Below are positions 16,810-24,341 of a stretch of DNA of 64,000 nt, piece by piece. This stretch comes from Streptomyces diacarni (GTDB taxonomy: Bacteria; Actinomycetota; Actinomycetes; Streptomycetales; Streptomycetaceae). Below the pieces are notes generated by a model. It had not been told where the DNA came from and did no database searches. It saw only the letters and a program-made list of their open reading frames with translations. The stretch spans positions 1 to 64,000 of the forward strand of contig NZ_QOIN01000050.1 in the NCBI RefSeq assembly GCF_003323715.1, in the 5' to 3' direction. The stretch's first letter is position 1; every line of letters starts with the position of its first letter. The translations under genes and the position numbers were made by a program.

Positions 16810-18006
16810 TCAGGGGACGGGGGAGAGGAGTGCGTCGAAGGCGGCGGGGAGCCGCTTCCAGCACTCGCGGCCCGCGGCGTACTCGGCGTCGCTGAGCAGG
16901 CAGGCGTCGAGGAGCGCGGTCAGCCCTTCGCGGTCCAGTCCCGGCGAGGTGAAGACGAGGTGCTGGCAGCGGTCGCCGTTTCGGTGGTGCCAGTCCAGCG
17001 CGGCGGCGGCGCGTCGCACGGGCGGCACCATCTCCCACGCGGCGTCCGGCAGCGCGGCGAGCCAGGGTCCCGCCTCCTCCACGCACAGCGCGCCTCCGGC
17101 CGCGTCCCAGGACAGCAGGGTGTCCGGCCGGTCGGCGAGCCAGAACCGGCCGCGGCTGCGGGCGGCCGCGCAGCTGAGGTCCTCCAGGGCCTGGTAGAGC
17201 CGTTCGGGGTGGAAGGGCCGGTCCGCGTGCCAGACGAGGGTCGCCACTCCGGCCTCCTCTGTCTCTTGGGGCAGCCGGGCGCACGACGGGTGCTGGGCGG
17301 CGGCAGCGGCCGGCACGTCGAACCCGGCGAAGACGAGCGGCACCAGCTCGGGGGCGCCCAGCGGGACCTGACGGGCCGTGGGGTGCAGCTGGGTCAGGAG
17401 CGCCCGGTCCTCGTCGTCGGCGTCGTCGGCTTCCCGGCCGTCGACCAGGGCGAGGACGGGCGCGTACTCCACCTGCCGCGCGAAGGTGTCCGCGACCGTG
17501 CGCTGGTCGGTGGCGGCCGCGGCCAGACCGGCCTCGGCGAGGTCGTCCCCGCTCGCGAGGCAGGGCAGCACCAGCGCCGGATCGACGGCGGTGACCACCT
17601 GCGCCACCCGCAGTGCCCGCCCGCCGTGGGCGGCGACGACCTCGGCCATCGCCCTGGGCTCCACCGAGTCCCACAGCTCCACCACCGCCAGTCGCGCGGA
17701 GCCGGCCAACCCCGCCAGTTCGGGCACGAGGTCCTCGCGCAGGGCGCAGCAGGCGCAGTCGTCGACCAGCGGCGCCTCGCCGACGTCGACCGTGCCGGCG
17801 CGTTCGCGCACGACGCGGGTCACCGTGCCGTCGGCCGCACTCCCGAGGTCGTGGTGGAGCGACACGCTTCCCGGCACGCTGCGCAGCAGCCAGGTGACCA
17901 CGCGCCTGCGGGCCTCGGCGTGCAGGCCCGCCACCAGCACGACGGGCAGCGGCTCGCTGTCCTCCGGCACCTGGCCCGGCGCTCCTTCCGGCTTTTCCCC
18001 GGTCAT
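16810..18006 (-). CDS. CobW/COG0523-family zinc metallochaperone-like protein with degenerate P-loop
   Basis: 398 aa containing the metal-binding C-x-C-C motif (DDCACCALREDL) and the CobW_C domain (LSWDAAGGALCVEEAGPW, RRAAAALDWHHRNGDRCQHLVFTSPG). The position where a GTP-binding Walker A (GxxxxGKS/T) should be reads VAGLHAEARRRV, with no Lys-Ser/Thr, so GTP binding is doubtful. It sits in the Zur-controlled ribosomal protein cluster, where COG0523 proteins are thought to deliver zinc. Start ATG 18006 overlaps the L31 remnant's stop (ATGA). Confidence 0.85.
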   Translation of the reverse strand: MTGEKPEGAPGQVPEDSEPLPVVLVAGLHAEARRRVVTWLLRSVPGSVSLHHDLGSAADGTVTRVVRERAGTVDVGEAPLVDDCACCALREDLVPELAGLAGSARLAVVELWDSVEPRAMAEVVAAHGGRALRVAQVVTAVDPALVLPCLASGDDLAEAGLAAAATDQRTVADTFARQVEYAPVLALVDGREADDADDEDRALLTQLHPTARQVPLGAPELVPLVFAGFDVPAAAAAQHPSCARLPQETEEAGVATLVWHADRPFHPERLYQALEDLSCAAARSRGRFWLADRPDTLLSWDAAGGALCVEEAGPWLAALPDAAWEMVPPVRRAAAALDWHHRNGDRCQHLVFTSPGLDREGLTALLDACLLSDAEYAAGRECWKRLPAAFDALLSPVP

Positions 18007-18143
18007 CGGCCGCCTCCGCCGGGGCCGTGGACCGGTGCGACGGTCTGTCCGCCGGTGGGTGCCGAGCGGGTCGGGAAGGGGCAGTCCGGGCTCTCGCCGC
18101 GGAGGACGACGGGGACGTGGGCGGGGTGGTTTCCGGGCTTCAT
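18003..18143 (-). pseudogene. Truncated type-B ribosomal protein L31
   Basis: ATG 18143 follows a ribosome binding site (AGGAAGG) and encodes 46 aa starting MKPGNHPAHVPVVLRG and then PFPTRSAPTGGQTV. This matches the first half of type-B L31 (MKPGxHPxxxPVVFRD, FxTRSTxTxxxTV). Full-length family members are about 80-90 aa; the C-terminal half (the WEDG and SSASHPFYTG region) is missing and replaced by a Gly-rich end. The stop overlaps the cobW start. It may be a decayed or non-functional gene, although the leader still provides translational coupling to cobW. Confidence 0.75.
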
Positions 18144-18166
18144 GGGTGTCCTTCCTCGGGTCCGGG

Positions 18167-18331
18167 TCAGCGCTCTTCGCGGTAGTCGACGTGCCTGCGG
18201 ACCCGCGGGTCGTACTTGCGCAGGGTCAGCCGGTCGGGGTCGTTGCGCCGGTTCTTGCGGGTCACGTAGGTGTGGCCGGTGCCGGCGGTGGAGCGGAGCT
18301 TGATCAGGGGGCGTAGTTCGTCACGAGCCAT
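18167..18331 (-). CDS. rpmG: Ribosomal protein L33, zinc-independent type
   Basis: 54 aa: MARDELRPLIKLRSTAGTGH then YVTRKNRRNDPDRLTLRKYDPRVRRHV. It lacks the two CxxC zinc pairs of the zinc form. The transcript appears leaderless: TATAGT (-10) ends 7 bases before the ATG with no Shine-Dalgarno sequence, and TTGGAA (-35) lies 17 bases upstream of it, overlapping the Zur palindrome. It is the first gene of the minus-strand arm. Confidence 0.93.
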   Translation of the reverse strand: MARDELRPLIKLRSTAGTGHTYVTRKNRRNDPDRLTLRKYDPRVRRHVDYREER

Positions 18332-18338
18332 GGCGGCC

Positions 18339-18367
18339 ACTATATTGTTAATGGAAATCATTTCCAA
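18339..18367 (-). promoter_or_regulatory. rpmG promoter overlapping a Zur box, leaderless
   Basis: On the minus strand TTGGAA (18362-18367) and TATAGT (18339-18344) are separated by 17 bases, close to the vegetative consensus. The start point falls on or next to the rpmG ATG at 18331. The Zur palindrome (18352-18366) covers the -35 element, so bound Zur would block RNA polymerase. Derived from spacing and sequence only. Confidence 0.65.
18352..18366. promoter_or_regulatory. Zur box
   Basis: TGGAAAT-C-ATTTCCA is a perfect 7+7 palindrome with one central base, centred at 18359. This matches the Streptomyces Zur-site pattern TGAAAATGATTTTCA in architecture. It lies between the divergent rpmG and rpmB genes, both encoding zinc-free ribosomal proteins. 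Under adequate zinc, Zur should repress both arms. Confidence 0.85.
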
Positions 18368-18397
18368 CTGGAGTCCACGAGAGGTAGGTAACACCCG

Positions 18398-18634
18398 TTG
18401 TCCGCCCACTGCATGCTCACCGGAGCGCGGCCACGCTTCGGCAAGGCTGTATCCCACTCCCACCGCCGCACGCCCCGGCGCTTCGACCCCAACGTGCAGC
18501 GCAGGCGCTACTGGCTGCCCGGCGAAGGCCGCTATGTCCGCCTCACCCTGAGCGCCAAGGGCGTCAAGACCGTGGACGTCATCGGCGTCGAGGCGGCCGT
18601 GGCCCGGATCCGCGCCAGGGGAGGCCGGGTCTGA
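18398..18634 (+). CDS. rpmB: Ribosomal protein L28, alternative paralogue
   Basis: 78 aa starting MSAHCMLTGARPRFG and continuing with SHSHRRTPRRFDPNVQRRRYWLPGEGRYVRLTLSAKGVKTVDVIG. TTG 18398 is used as start because the L28 family in Streptomyces begins MSAHC; GAGG at 18381-18384 and AGG at 18386-18388 lie upstream. Only one Cys remains of the zinc-binding set. The stop overlaps the rpsN ATG (TGATG). Controlled by the Zur box at 18359. Confidence 0.9.
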   Translation: MSAHCMLTGARPRFGKAVSHSHRRTPRRFDPNVQRRRYWLPGEGRYVRLTLSAKGVKTVDVIGVEAAVARIRARGGRV

Positions 18635-18939
18635 TGGCGAAGAAGAGCAAGATCGTCAAGAACGAGCAGCGCCGCGAGACCGTCGCCCGGTACGCCGCGC
18701 GGCGGGCCGAGTTGCGCGAGATCGTACGCAGGTCCTCCACCACCGAAGCCGAACGGCGTGCCGCACAGGTCGAGTTGCGGCGCCAGCCGCGCGACGCCAG
18801 CGCGACCCGGGTGCGCAACAGGGACAGCGTGGACGGCCGTCCCCGCGGCCACCTGCGGACCTTCGGGCTCTCCCGGGTCCGCTTCCGCGAGCAGGCGCAC
18901 GCCGGGTTCCTGCCGGGGGTCACCAAGTCCTCCTGGTGA
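18634..18939 (+). CDS. rpsN: Ribosomal protein S14, zinc-independent type
   Basis: 101 aa: MAKKSKIVKNEQRRETVARYAARR at the start, RNRDSVDGRPRGHLRTFGLSRVRFRE late. The length and absence of two CxxC motifs mark the zinc-free S14 form that replaces the zinc form under starvation. Its ATG overlaps the rpmB stop, so they are translated together. A strong terminator follows at 18971. Confidence 0.93.
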   Translation: MAKKSKIVKNEQRRETVARYAARRAELREIVRRSSTTEAERRAAQVELRRQPRDASATRVRNRDSVDGRPRGHLRTFGLSRVRFREQAHAGFLPGVTKSSW

Positions 18940-18970
18940 CCCGGCGTGCCGGCGCCCGCCGCACACGTCA

Positions 18971-19002
18971 CCAGGGGCCGCTCCGTACGGAGCGGCCCCT
19001 GG
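18971..19002. terminator. Terminator downstream of rpsN
   Basis: A perfect 32-base palindrome with arms 18971-18986 and 18987-19002 gives a stem of at least 14 bp with a GTAC tetraloop and is followed by a G-rich stretch. It lies 32 bases after the rpsN stop and also serves the convergent small secreted-protein gene. Confidence 0.85.
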
Positions 19003-19101
19003 GGGTCGGCCGGACCCGCGGCCCGGCCGTGACGCGGAGGGATCATCCTTGGAGGTTCGGAGGGCCTCTCCGCGTCGGCTGGGGAACTGCCGGCGAACCG
19101 G

Positions 19102-19320
19102 TCAGTCGTTCTGCATCGGGCCGAACTTGAAGATCACCGAGTCGTTGATGATGTGATCGTCGTCCGAGACGTTGACGGACGTCCAGTTCTTGTGGACGTC
19201 CTTGTTGACCCAGTTGTACTCGTCGCCGCCGCAGGCCGAGGCCGCGGTGGTGCCGGCGGCGGCCAGACCGAAGGCGGCGAGGCCGACCGCGAGGGAGCGC
19301 GTCAGGGTGCGCATGCGCAT
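19102..19320 (-). CDS. Small secreted protein of unknown function, 72 aa
   Basis: ATG 19320 (GGAGGTTTCC upstream) encodes MRMRTLTRSLAVGLAAFGLA and a signal peptide ending near ASA, then CGGDEYNWVNKD and a polar C-terminal region of about 45 residues with VNVSDDDHIINDSVIF. The Cys next to the signal end could suggest a degenerate lipobox (A-S-A-C), but this is not the usual L-x-x-C. It is divergent from the chaplin gene. No family recognised; a small cell-surface peptide is the best guess. Confidence 0.65.
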   Translation of the reverse strand: MRMRTLTRSLAVGLAAFGLAAAGTTAASACGGDEYNWVNKDVHKNWTSVNVSDDDHIINDSVIFKFGPMQND

Positions 19321-19626
19321 GGAAACCTCCATGGAGATCACGAAAGAACAAGGACCGGCCCATCGTCGCCGCTTGGCCGTGCATTACAGAGCAATATATG
19401 AAGGACACGGCATAACGGACCCGAATGGCCTCCTCGGCCCGCGGCCTTGGCCGTCAACGCGTCGGGCCGCCGCCGGCGCGCGCCGGCCCGCTCACGGGTG
19501 AGGCACCGAAGGGAAACACCGCCGATCGGGTGAGACCCCGCCCGTTGGGCGTGGCGACGGAATGTCCGGCTCAGGTCGCGGTGCACCCTTGTGCGCGTCT
19601 TGGTACACAGAGCAAGGAGGATCGCC
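19321..19626. other. Divergent intergenic region between small secreted gene and chaplin
   Basis: No gene seen. It has an AT-rich block (about 19380-19415) likely to contain the promoter of the minus-strand secreted gene. It also holds a perfect 16-base palindrome GCCGGCGCGCGCCGGC (19472-19487), and AAGGAGGAT just before the chaplin ATG. No convincing -10/-35 pair was fixed by eye. Confidence 0.5.
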
Positions 19627-19863
19627 ATGCGCATCCGTACCGCGGTTGTCGCCTCAGGTCTGGCCGCCACCACCGTTCTCGGCGGCGCGAGCGCGGCGTT
19701 CGCCGACGCGGGCGCCAGTGGCGCGGCGACGAACTCGCCGGGGGTGCTCTCCGGCAACGTCGTCCAGGTCCCGGTCCACATCCCGATCAGCGTGTGCGGC
19801 AACACCGTCGACATCGTCGGGATCCTGAACCCCGCCTTCGGCAACTTCTGCTACAACGACTGA
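19627..19863 (+). CDS. Short chaplin, secreted coat protein
   Basis: 78 aa. A signal peptide runs from MRIRTAVVASGLAATTVLGG to about residue 26 (AFA). The chaplin domain follows: SGNVVQVPVHIPISVCGNTVD and IVGILNPAFGNFC, with the two conserved Cys about 20 residues apart. ATG 19627 has AAGGAGGAT upstream. Short chaplins self-assemble at air-water surfaces and coat aerial hyphae. It lacks a cell-wall sorting signal, so it is secreted and held by longer chaplins made elsewhere. Confidence 0.95.
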   Translation: MRIRTAVVASGLAATTVLGGASAAFADAGASGAATNSPGVLSGNVVQVPVHIPISVCGNTVDIVGILNPAFGNFCYND

Positions 19864-19919
19864 CACCGCCCCCGCGGCGGCGGGTTCTCCCCTCACCCGC
19901 GGGCTCTCCGTTGTCAGTC

Positions 19920-19950
19920 GAGCGCCCCGCCGGCCACCGGCGGGGCGCTC
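19920..19950. terminator. Terminator between chaplin and hypX
   Basis: Arms GAGCGCCCCGCCGG (19920-19933) and CCGGCGGGGCGCTC (19937-19950) are perfectly complementary with a 3-base loop. It sits between convergent genes and would end both transcripts. Confidence 0.85.
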
Positions 19951-19985
19951 GCGCGTGCCCGGTCGTGGGGGCGCGGCAGGGGCGC

Positions 19986-21668
19986 CTACCCCCGGCGGCC
20001 CCGTACGTCGCCGGGAACCGGTTCCTTGCGCAGGAACGCGGCGCGCAGCGCGTGGTGCGGCGCGCCCGGGTCGAACAGGACGCGGTGCATGGCGGCCAGT
20101 TCCTGGTCGCGGTACGAGGCCAGCGGTTCGGCCGCCTCGTCGCGGGCCCTGTTGGCCTTCTTGACGGCCAGCCGCTGGTGGGTGGCCGGATCCACGGCCA
20201 GCGCGGCCGCCAGCTCGGCCACGCGCGGCGCGAACTCGCTCGGCCCGGCGGGCAGCACCCGGTCCACCAGGCCGATGCGGCGCGCGGTGGCCGCGCTCAT
20301 CGGCTCGGCGTCCCGCATGAGCGCCTCGGTGATCTCCGGGCCGACCCGGCGCGGCAGCGTGTAGGTCCACAGCTCGGAGCCCGGCAGGCCCATCAGCCGG
20401 TAGTGCGGATTGAGGACGGTTCCCGCCCTGCACCACACCTCGTCGGCCGCGGCGGCCAGCATGGCGCCGCCCGCCGCGGCGTTGCCGCCGAGCGCGGCGA
20501 CCACCAGCCGGTCCGTGGTGGTCAAGACCGCCTCGACCACGTCGTCGATCGCCTGGATGTTGGCCCAGCCCTCGGCCGCGGAGTCGCGCGCCGCCTCGAT
20601 GACGCCGAGGTGGATGCCGTTGGAGAAGAAGTCGCGCGCACCGCCGAGCACCACCACCCGGGTCGGCCTGGTGCAGGCGTACCGGTAGGCGGCCAGCAGC
20701 CGTCGGCACTGGACGGTGCTCATCGCGCCGCCGGGAAAGGAGAAGTGGACGTACCCGACGCCGTCCCGCTCCCGGTAGCGGATCTCGGAGTACGTGGAGC
20801 GTTCCGGGGCCAGTTCGAGCGGTGCCGGGCGTTCGGGCACGTCGGGCAGCCGCTCGCCCAGCGCCAGCGTGGCGGGCAGTTTGAACGTCGCACGGCCGCC
20901 GGGGGCGCGCACGGGGCGCAGTTGGGGGATCCAGACCGCGCCGTCCACCGTGGCCCGGCAGATGGCGCCCGCCCGGGTCGCGACGATCTCTCCGGGGGCG
21001 CCGTGCAATTGGTCCTCGAGGTGGCCGCCGTGCAGGTACCACTCGGCGCCCAGCAGTTCGTCGCGCAACCCGGGCTGCGAGTCGGCGGCTCGCAGGGTGC
21101 GCAGCACGGCGACCGTCCCGTCCGAGTGCCAGTCGATGCGGCGTTCGGACTGCCGCATGACCGGCCGGACCGTCGGCGTGAGGTCCCGTTGCGAGAGCGG
21201 GCGGTGGCTGCCGGTGGCGAACCGGGCCAGTGCGCTGCGGACGGCTTCGAGTGCCGCGTCGGAGACCTCACCGCGGTACAGGTCGCTCTTGGCGACGCCG
21301 CTGGGCACCGCGCACTCGGCGGAGGCCCAGATGTCGCCGGCGTCCATCTCCGCCTCGGCCTGGAGCACGGTCACGCCCCAGCGGGTACGCCCCTCGGCGA
21401 CGGCACGGTCGAGGGAGGAGGGGCCGCGGTCGCCGGGCGGCCCCGGGTGGACGATCAGGCAGGTGTACCGCGACCACACGTCCTCGGGGACGGCTGTCCG
21501 CAGCATCGGCGCGACCACCAGCTCCGGCTCGTACCCGGCGACCGCGTGCCGCACGTCGTCGGCGTCGCGCACCACTTCGGTGGCGACGGTGTGCCGGGCG
21601 TCGCGCAGTTCGGCCTGTACCCGCTGGGTCAGGCTGTTGAAGGCGCTCGCGATGAGCAGGATCCGCAC
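19986..21668 (-). CDS. hypX: Hydrogenase maturation protein HypX (CO-forming)
   Basis: About 560 aa from GTG 21668 (AGGAGG 5 bases upstream; GTG 21671 is alternative). The N-terminal half resembles formyl-transferases (VHPGPPGDRGPSSLDRAV, GVTVLQAEAEMDAGDIW). The C-terminal half is enoyl-CoA hydratase-like (FFSNGIHLGVIEAA, LGGNAAAGGAMLAAAADEVW). HypX makes carbon monoxide for the [NiFe] active site from formyl-tetrahydrofolate in aerobic bacteria. It is the last gene of the hyp cluster. Confidence 0.92.
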   Translation of the reverse strand: MRILLIASAFNSLTQRVQAELRDARHTVATEVVRDADDVRHAVAGYEPELVVAPMLRTAVPEDVWSRYTCLIVHPGPPGDRGPSSLDRAVAEGRTRWGVTVLQAEAEMDAGDIWASAECAVPSGVAKSDLYRGEVSDAALEAVRSALARFATGSHRPLSQRDLTPTVRPVMRQSERRIDWHSDGTVAVLRTLRAADSQPGLRDELLGAEWYLHGGHLEDQLHGAPGEIVATRAGAICRATVDGAVWIPQLRPVRAPGGRATFKLPATLALGERLPDVPERPAPLELAPERSTYSEIRYRERDGVGYVHFSFPGGAMSTVQCRRLLAAYRYACTRPTRVVVLGGARDFFSNGIHLGVIEAARDSAAEGWANIQAIDDVVEAVLTTTDRLVVAALGGNAAAGGAMLAAAADEVWCRAGTVLNPHYRLMGLPGSELWTYTLPRRVGPEITEALMRDAEPMSAATARRIGLVDRVLPAGPSEFAPRVAELAAALAVDPATHQRLAVKKANRARDEAAEPLASYRDQELAAMHRVLFDPGAPHHALRAAFLRKEPVPGDVRGRRG

Positions 21669-21735
21669 CACGACCTCCTGGTGGCTGTTGGGTGAGCTGT
21701 CGTCAGGTGCCCTGGCGGACACGTTCCTGGGTGGT

Positions 21736-22825
21736 TCAGCAGATGCGGGGGAGTTGTTCGCCCAGCGGCAGGTCCACGACTCTGCGGCCGCCGAGACCGG
21801 TGCGGGCGACGACCATGCCGGGGTGCTCCTCGACGCACTCGCCGATCACGGCGGCTTCGGCCCCCAGGGGTTGGGCGCGCATCGCGGCGAGTACGGCGTC
21901 CGCCTCGGCGCGCGGCACGAAGGCGAGGAGCTTGCCCTCGTTCGCGACGTACAGCGGATCGAGGCCCAGCATCGAGCAGGCGTTCGCCACGGCGTCGGGG
22001 ACCGGCAGCGCACGCTCGTGCAGCTCCACGCCCACCGAGGCGGCCGACGCGATCTCGTTGAGGGCGGCGGCGACACCCCCGCGCGTGGGGTCGCGGAGCA
22101 CATGCACGTCCCGGGTGACGGCGAGCATGCTCTCCACCAGACCGCCCAGCGCCGCGCAGTCGCTCTCGATGCCGACCTCGAACCGCAGCCCCTCGCGCTT
22201 GCTGAGCACCGCCACGCCGTGCGCGCCGATCGCGCCGCTGACCAGCACCACGTCGCCGGGGCGAGCGCGCTGCGGCCGGATGTCGACCCCGTCGGGGATC
22301 AACCCGATCCCCGCCGTGTTCAGGTAGACGCCGTCACCGCGCCCCGCCTCCACGACCTTGGTGTCCCCGGTGGCGACCTCCACGCCCGCGGTGCGGGCCG
22401 CGGCGCCCAGCGCCTCGGCGATCCGCGCCACCAGGGCGATCTCCACGCCCTCTTCCAGGATGAACCCGCAGGAGAGGTAGGCGGGTCGGGCCCCGCTCAT
22501 CGCCAGGTCGTTGACCGTGCCGTTGACGGCCAGGTCGCCGATGCTGCCGCCGGGGAAGAACAGCGGCCGCACCACGAAGGAGTCGGTGGAGAAGGCCAGC
22601 CGGGCGCCGCCGAGTTCCAGCGCGGCGGAGTCGGCGAGCGCGGACAGCGCCCGGCCCCCGAAAGCCGGGGCGAAGAGGTGCTCCACCAGTTCGGCCGAGA
22701 GCGCTCCGCCCCCGCCGTGGCCCATCACGACCCGCCGCTGCCCGCGCAGCGGCGCCGGGCACGTCCAGCCGGAGAAGTCGGGCGCGGGGGAGGGTGCGCC
22801 CGCCGCGGGCTCGGCGGTCTCGGTG

Positions 22826-22833
<8 letters not shown>
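21736..22833 (-). CDS. hypE: Hydrogenase maturation protein HypE
   Basis: About 365 aa from TTG 22833 (GGAGG 9 bases upstream). An AIR-synthase-like fold starts HGGGGALSAELVEHLF; ATGDTKVV and RDPTRGGVAAALNEIA follow. The protein ends in the obligatory PRIC, the C-terminal Cys carrying the carbamoyl that HypE dehydrates to a cyanide ligand. The start overlaps the hypD stop by 8 bases. HypF is the partner that delivers the carbamoyl group. Confidence 0.92.
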
Positions 22834-23949
<1,116 letters not shown>

Positions 23950-23953
<4 letters not shown>

Positions 23954-24312
23954 AACCGCACCTCCTGCTGCCCGTTCCGCACGGGCTGCTCGTCCTCGCC
24001 CCGCCGGGCCTCCTCGCCCCGCCGCGCGTCGCCCTCGCCGCGCCGGGCCTTCTCGGCCGCCTGCCACGGGTCGCCGAACTCCTCCTCCAGCAGCCCCAGC
24101 CCCCGAAAGAGCGCCAGGGTCTGCCGGGCCGACTCCTCGTCCAGCCGCTGCAACGCGAATCCGACGTGCACGATGGTGTACTCGCCGACCCGCAGGTCGG
24201 GCAGGTAGGCGAGGCACACCTCCTTGACCACGCCGCCGAAGTCGACGGACGCCATGCGCGTGCCGTCACGTTCCTCGATGTCCAGGACCTTGCCGGGTAC
24301 CGCCAGGCACAT
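23950..24312 (-). CDS. hypC: Hydrogenase maturation chaperone HypC with charged C-terminal tail
   Basis: 120 aa starting MCLAVPGKVLDIEE, with Cys2 as the iron ligand, and DFGGVVKEVCLAYLPDLRVGEY. The usual HypC is about 75-95 aa. Here residues 90-115 form a tail of repeated ARRGE units with alternating Arg and Glu. HypC carries the Fe(CN)2CO group from HypD to the hydrogenase large subunit. It overlaps hypD and follows hypF by 29 bases. Confidence 0.92.
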
Positions 24313-24341
24313 GGGCTCGTTCTCCTCGTTCGACGGTCGGG

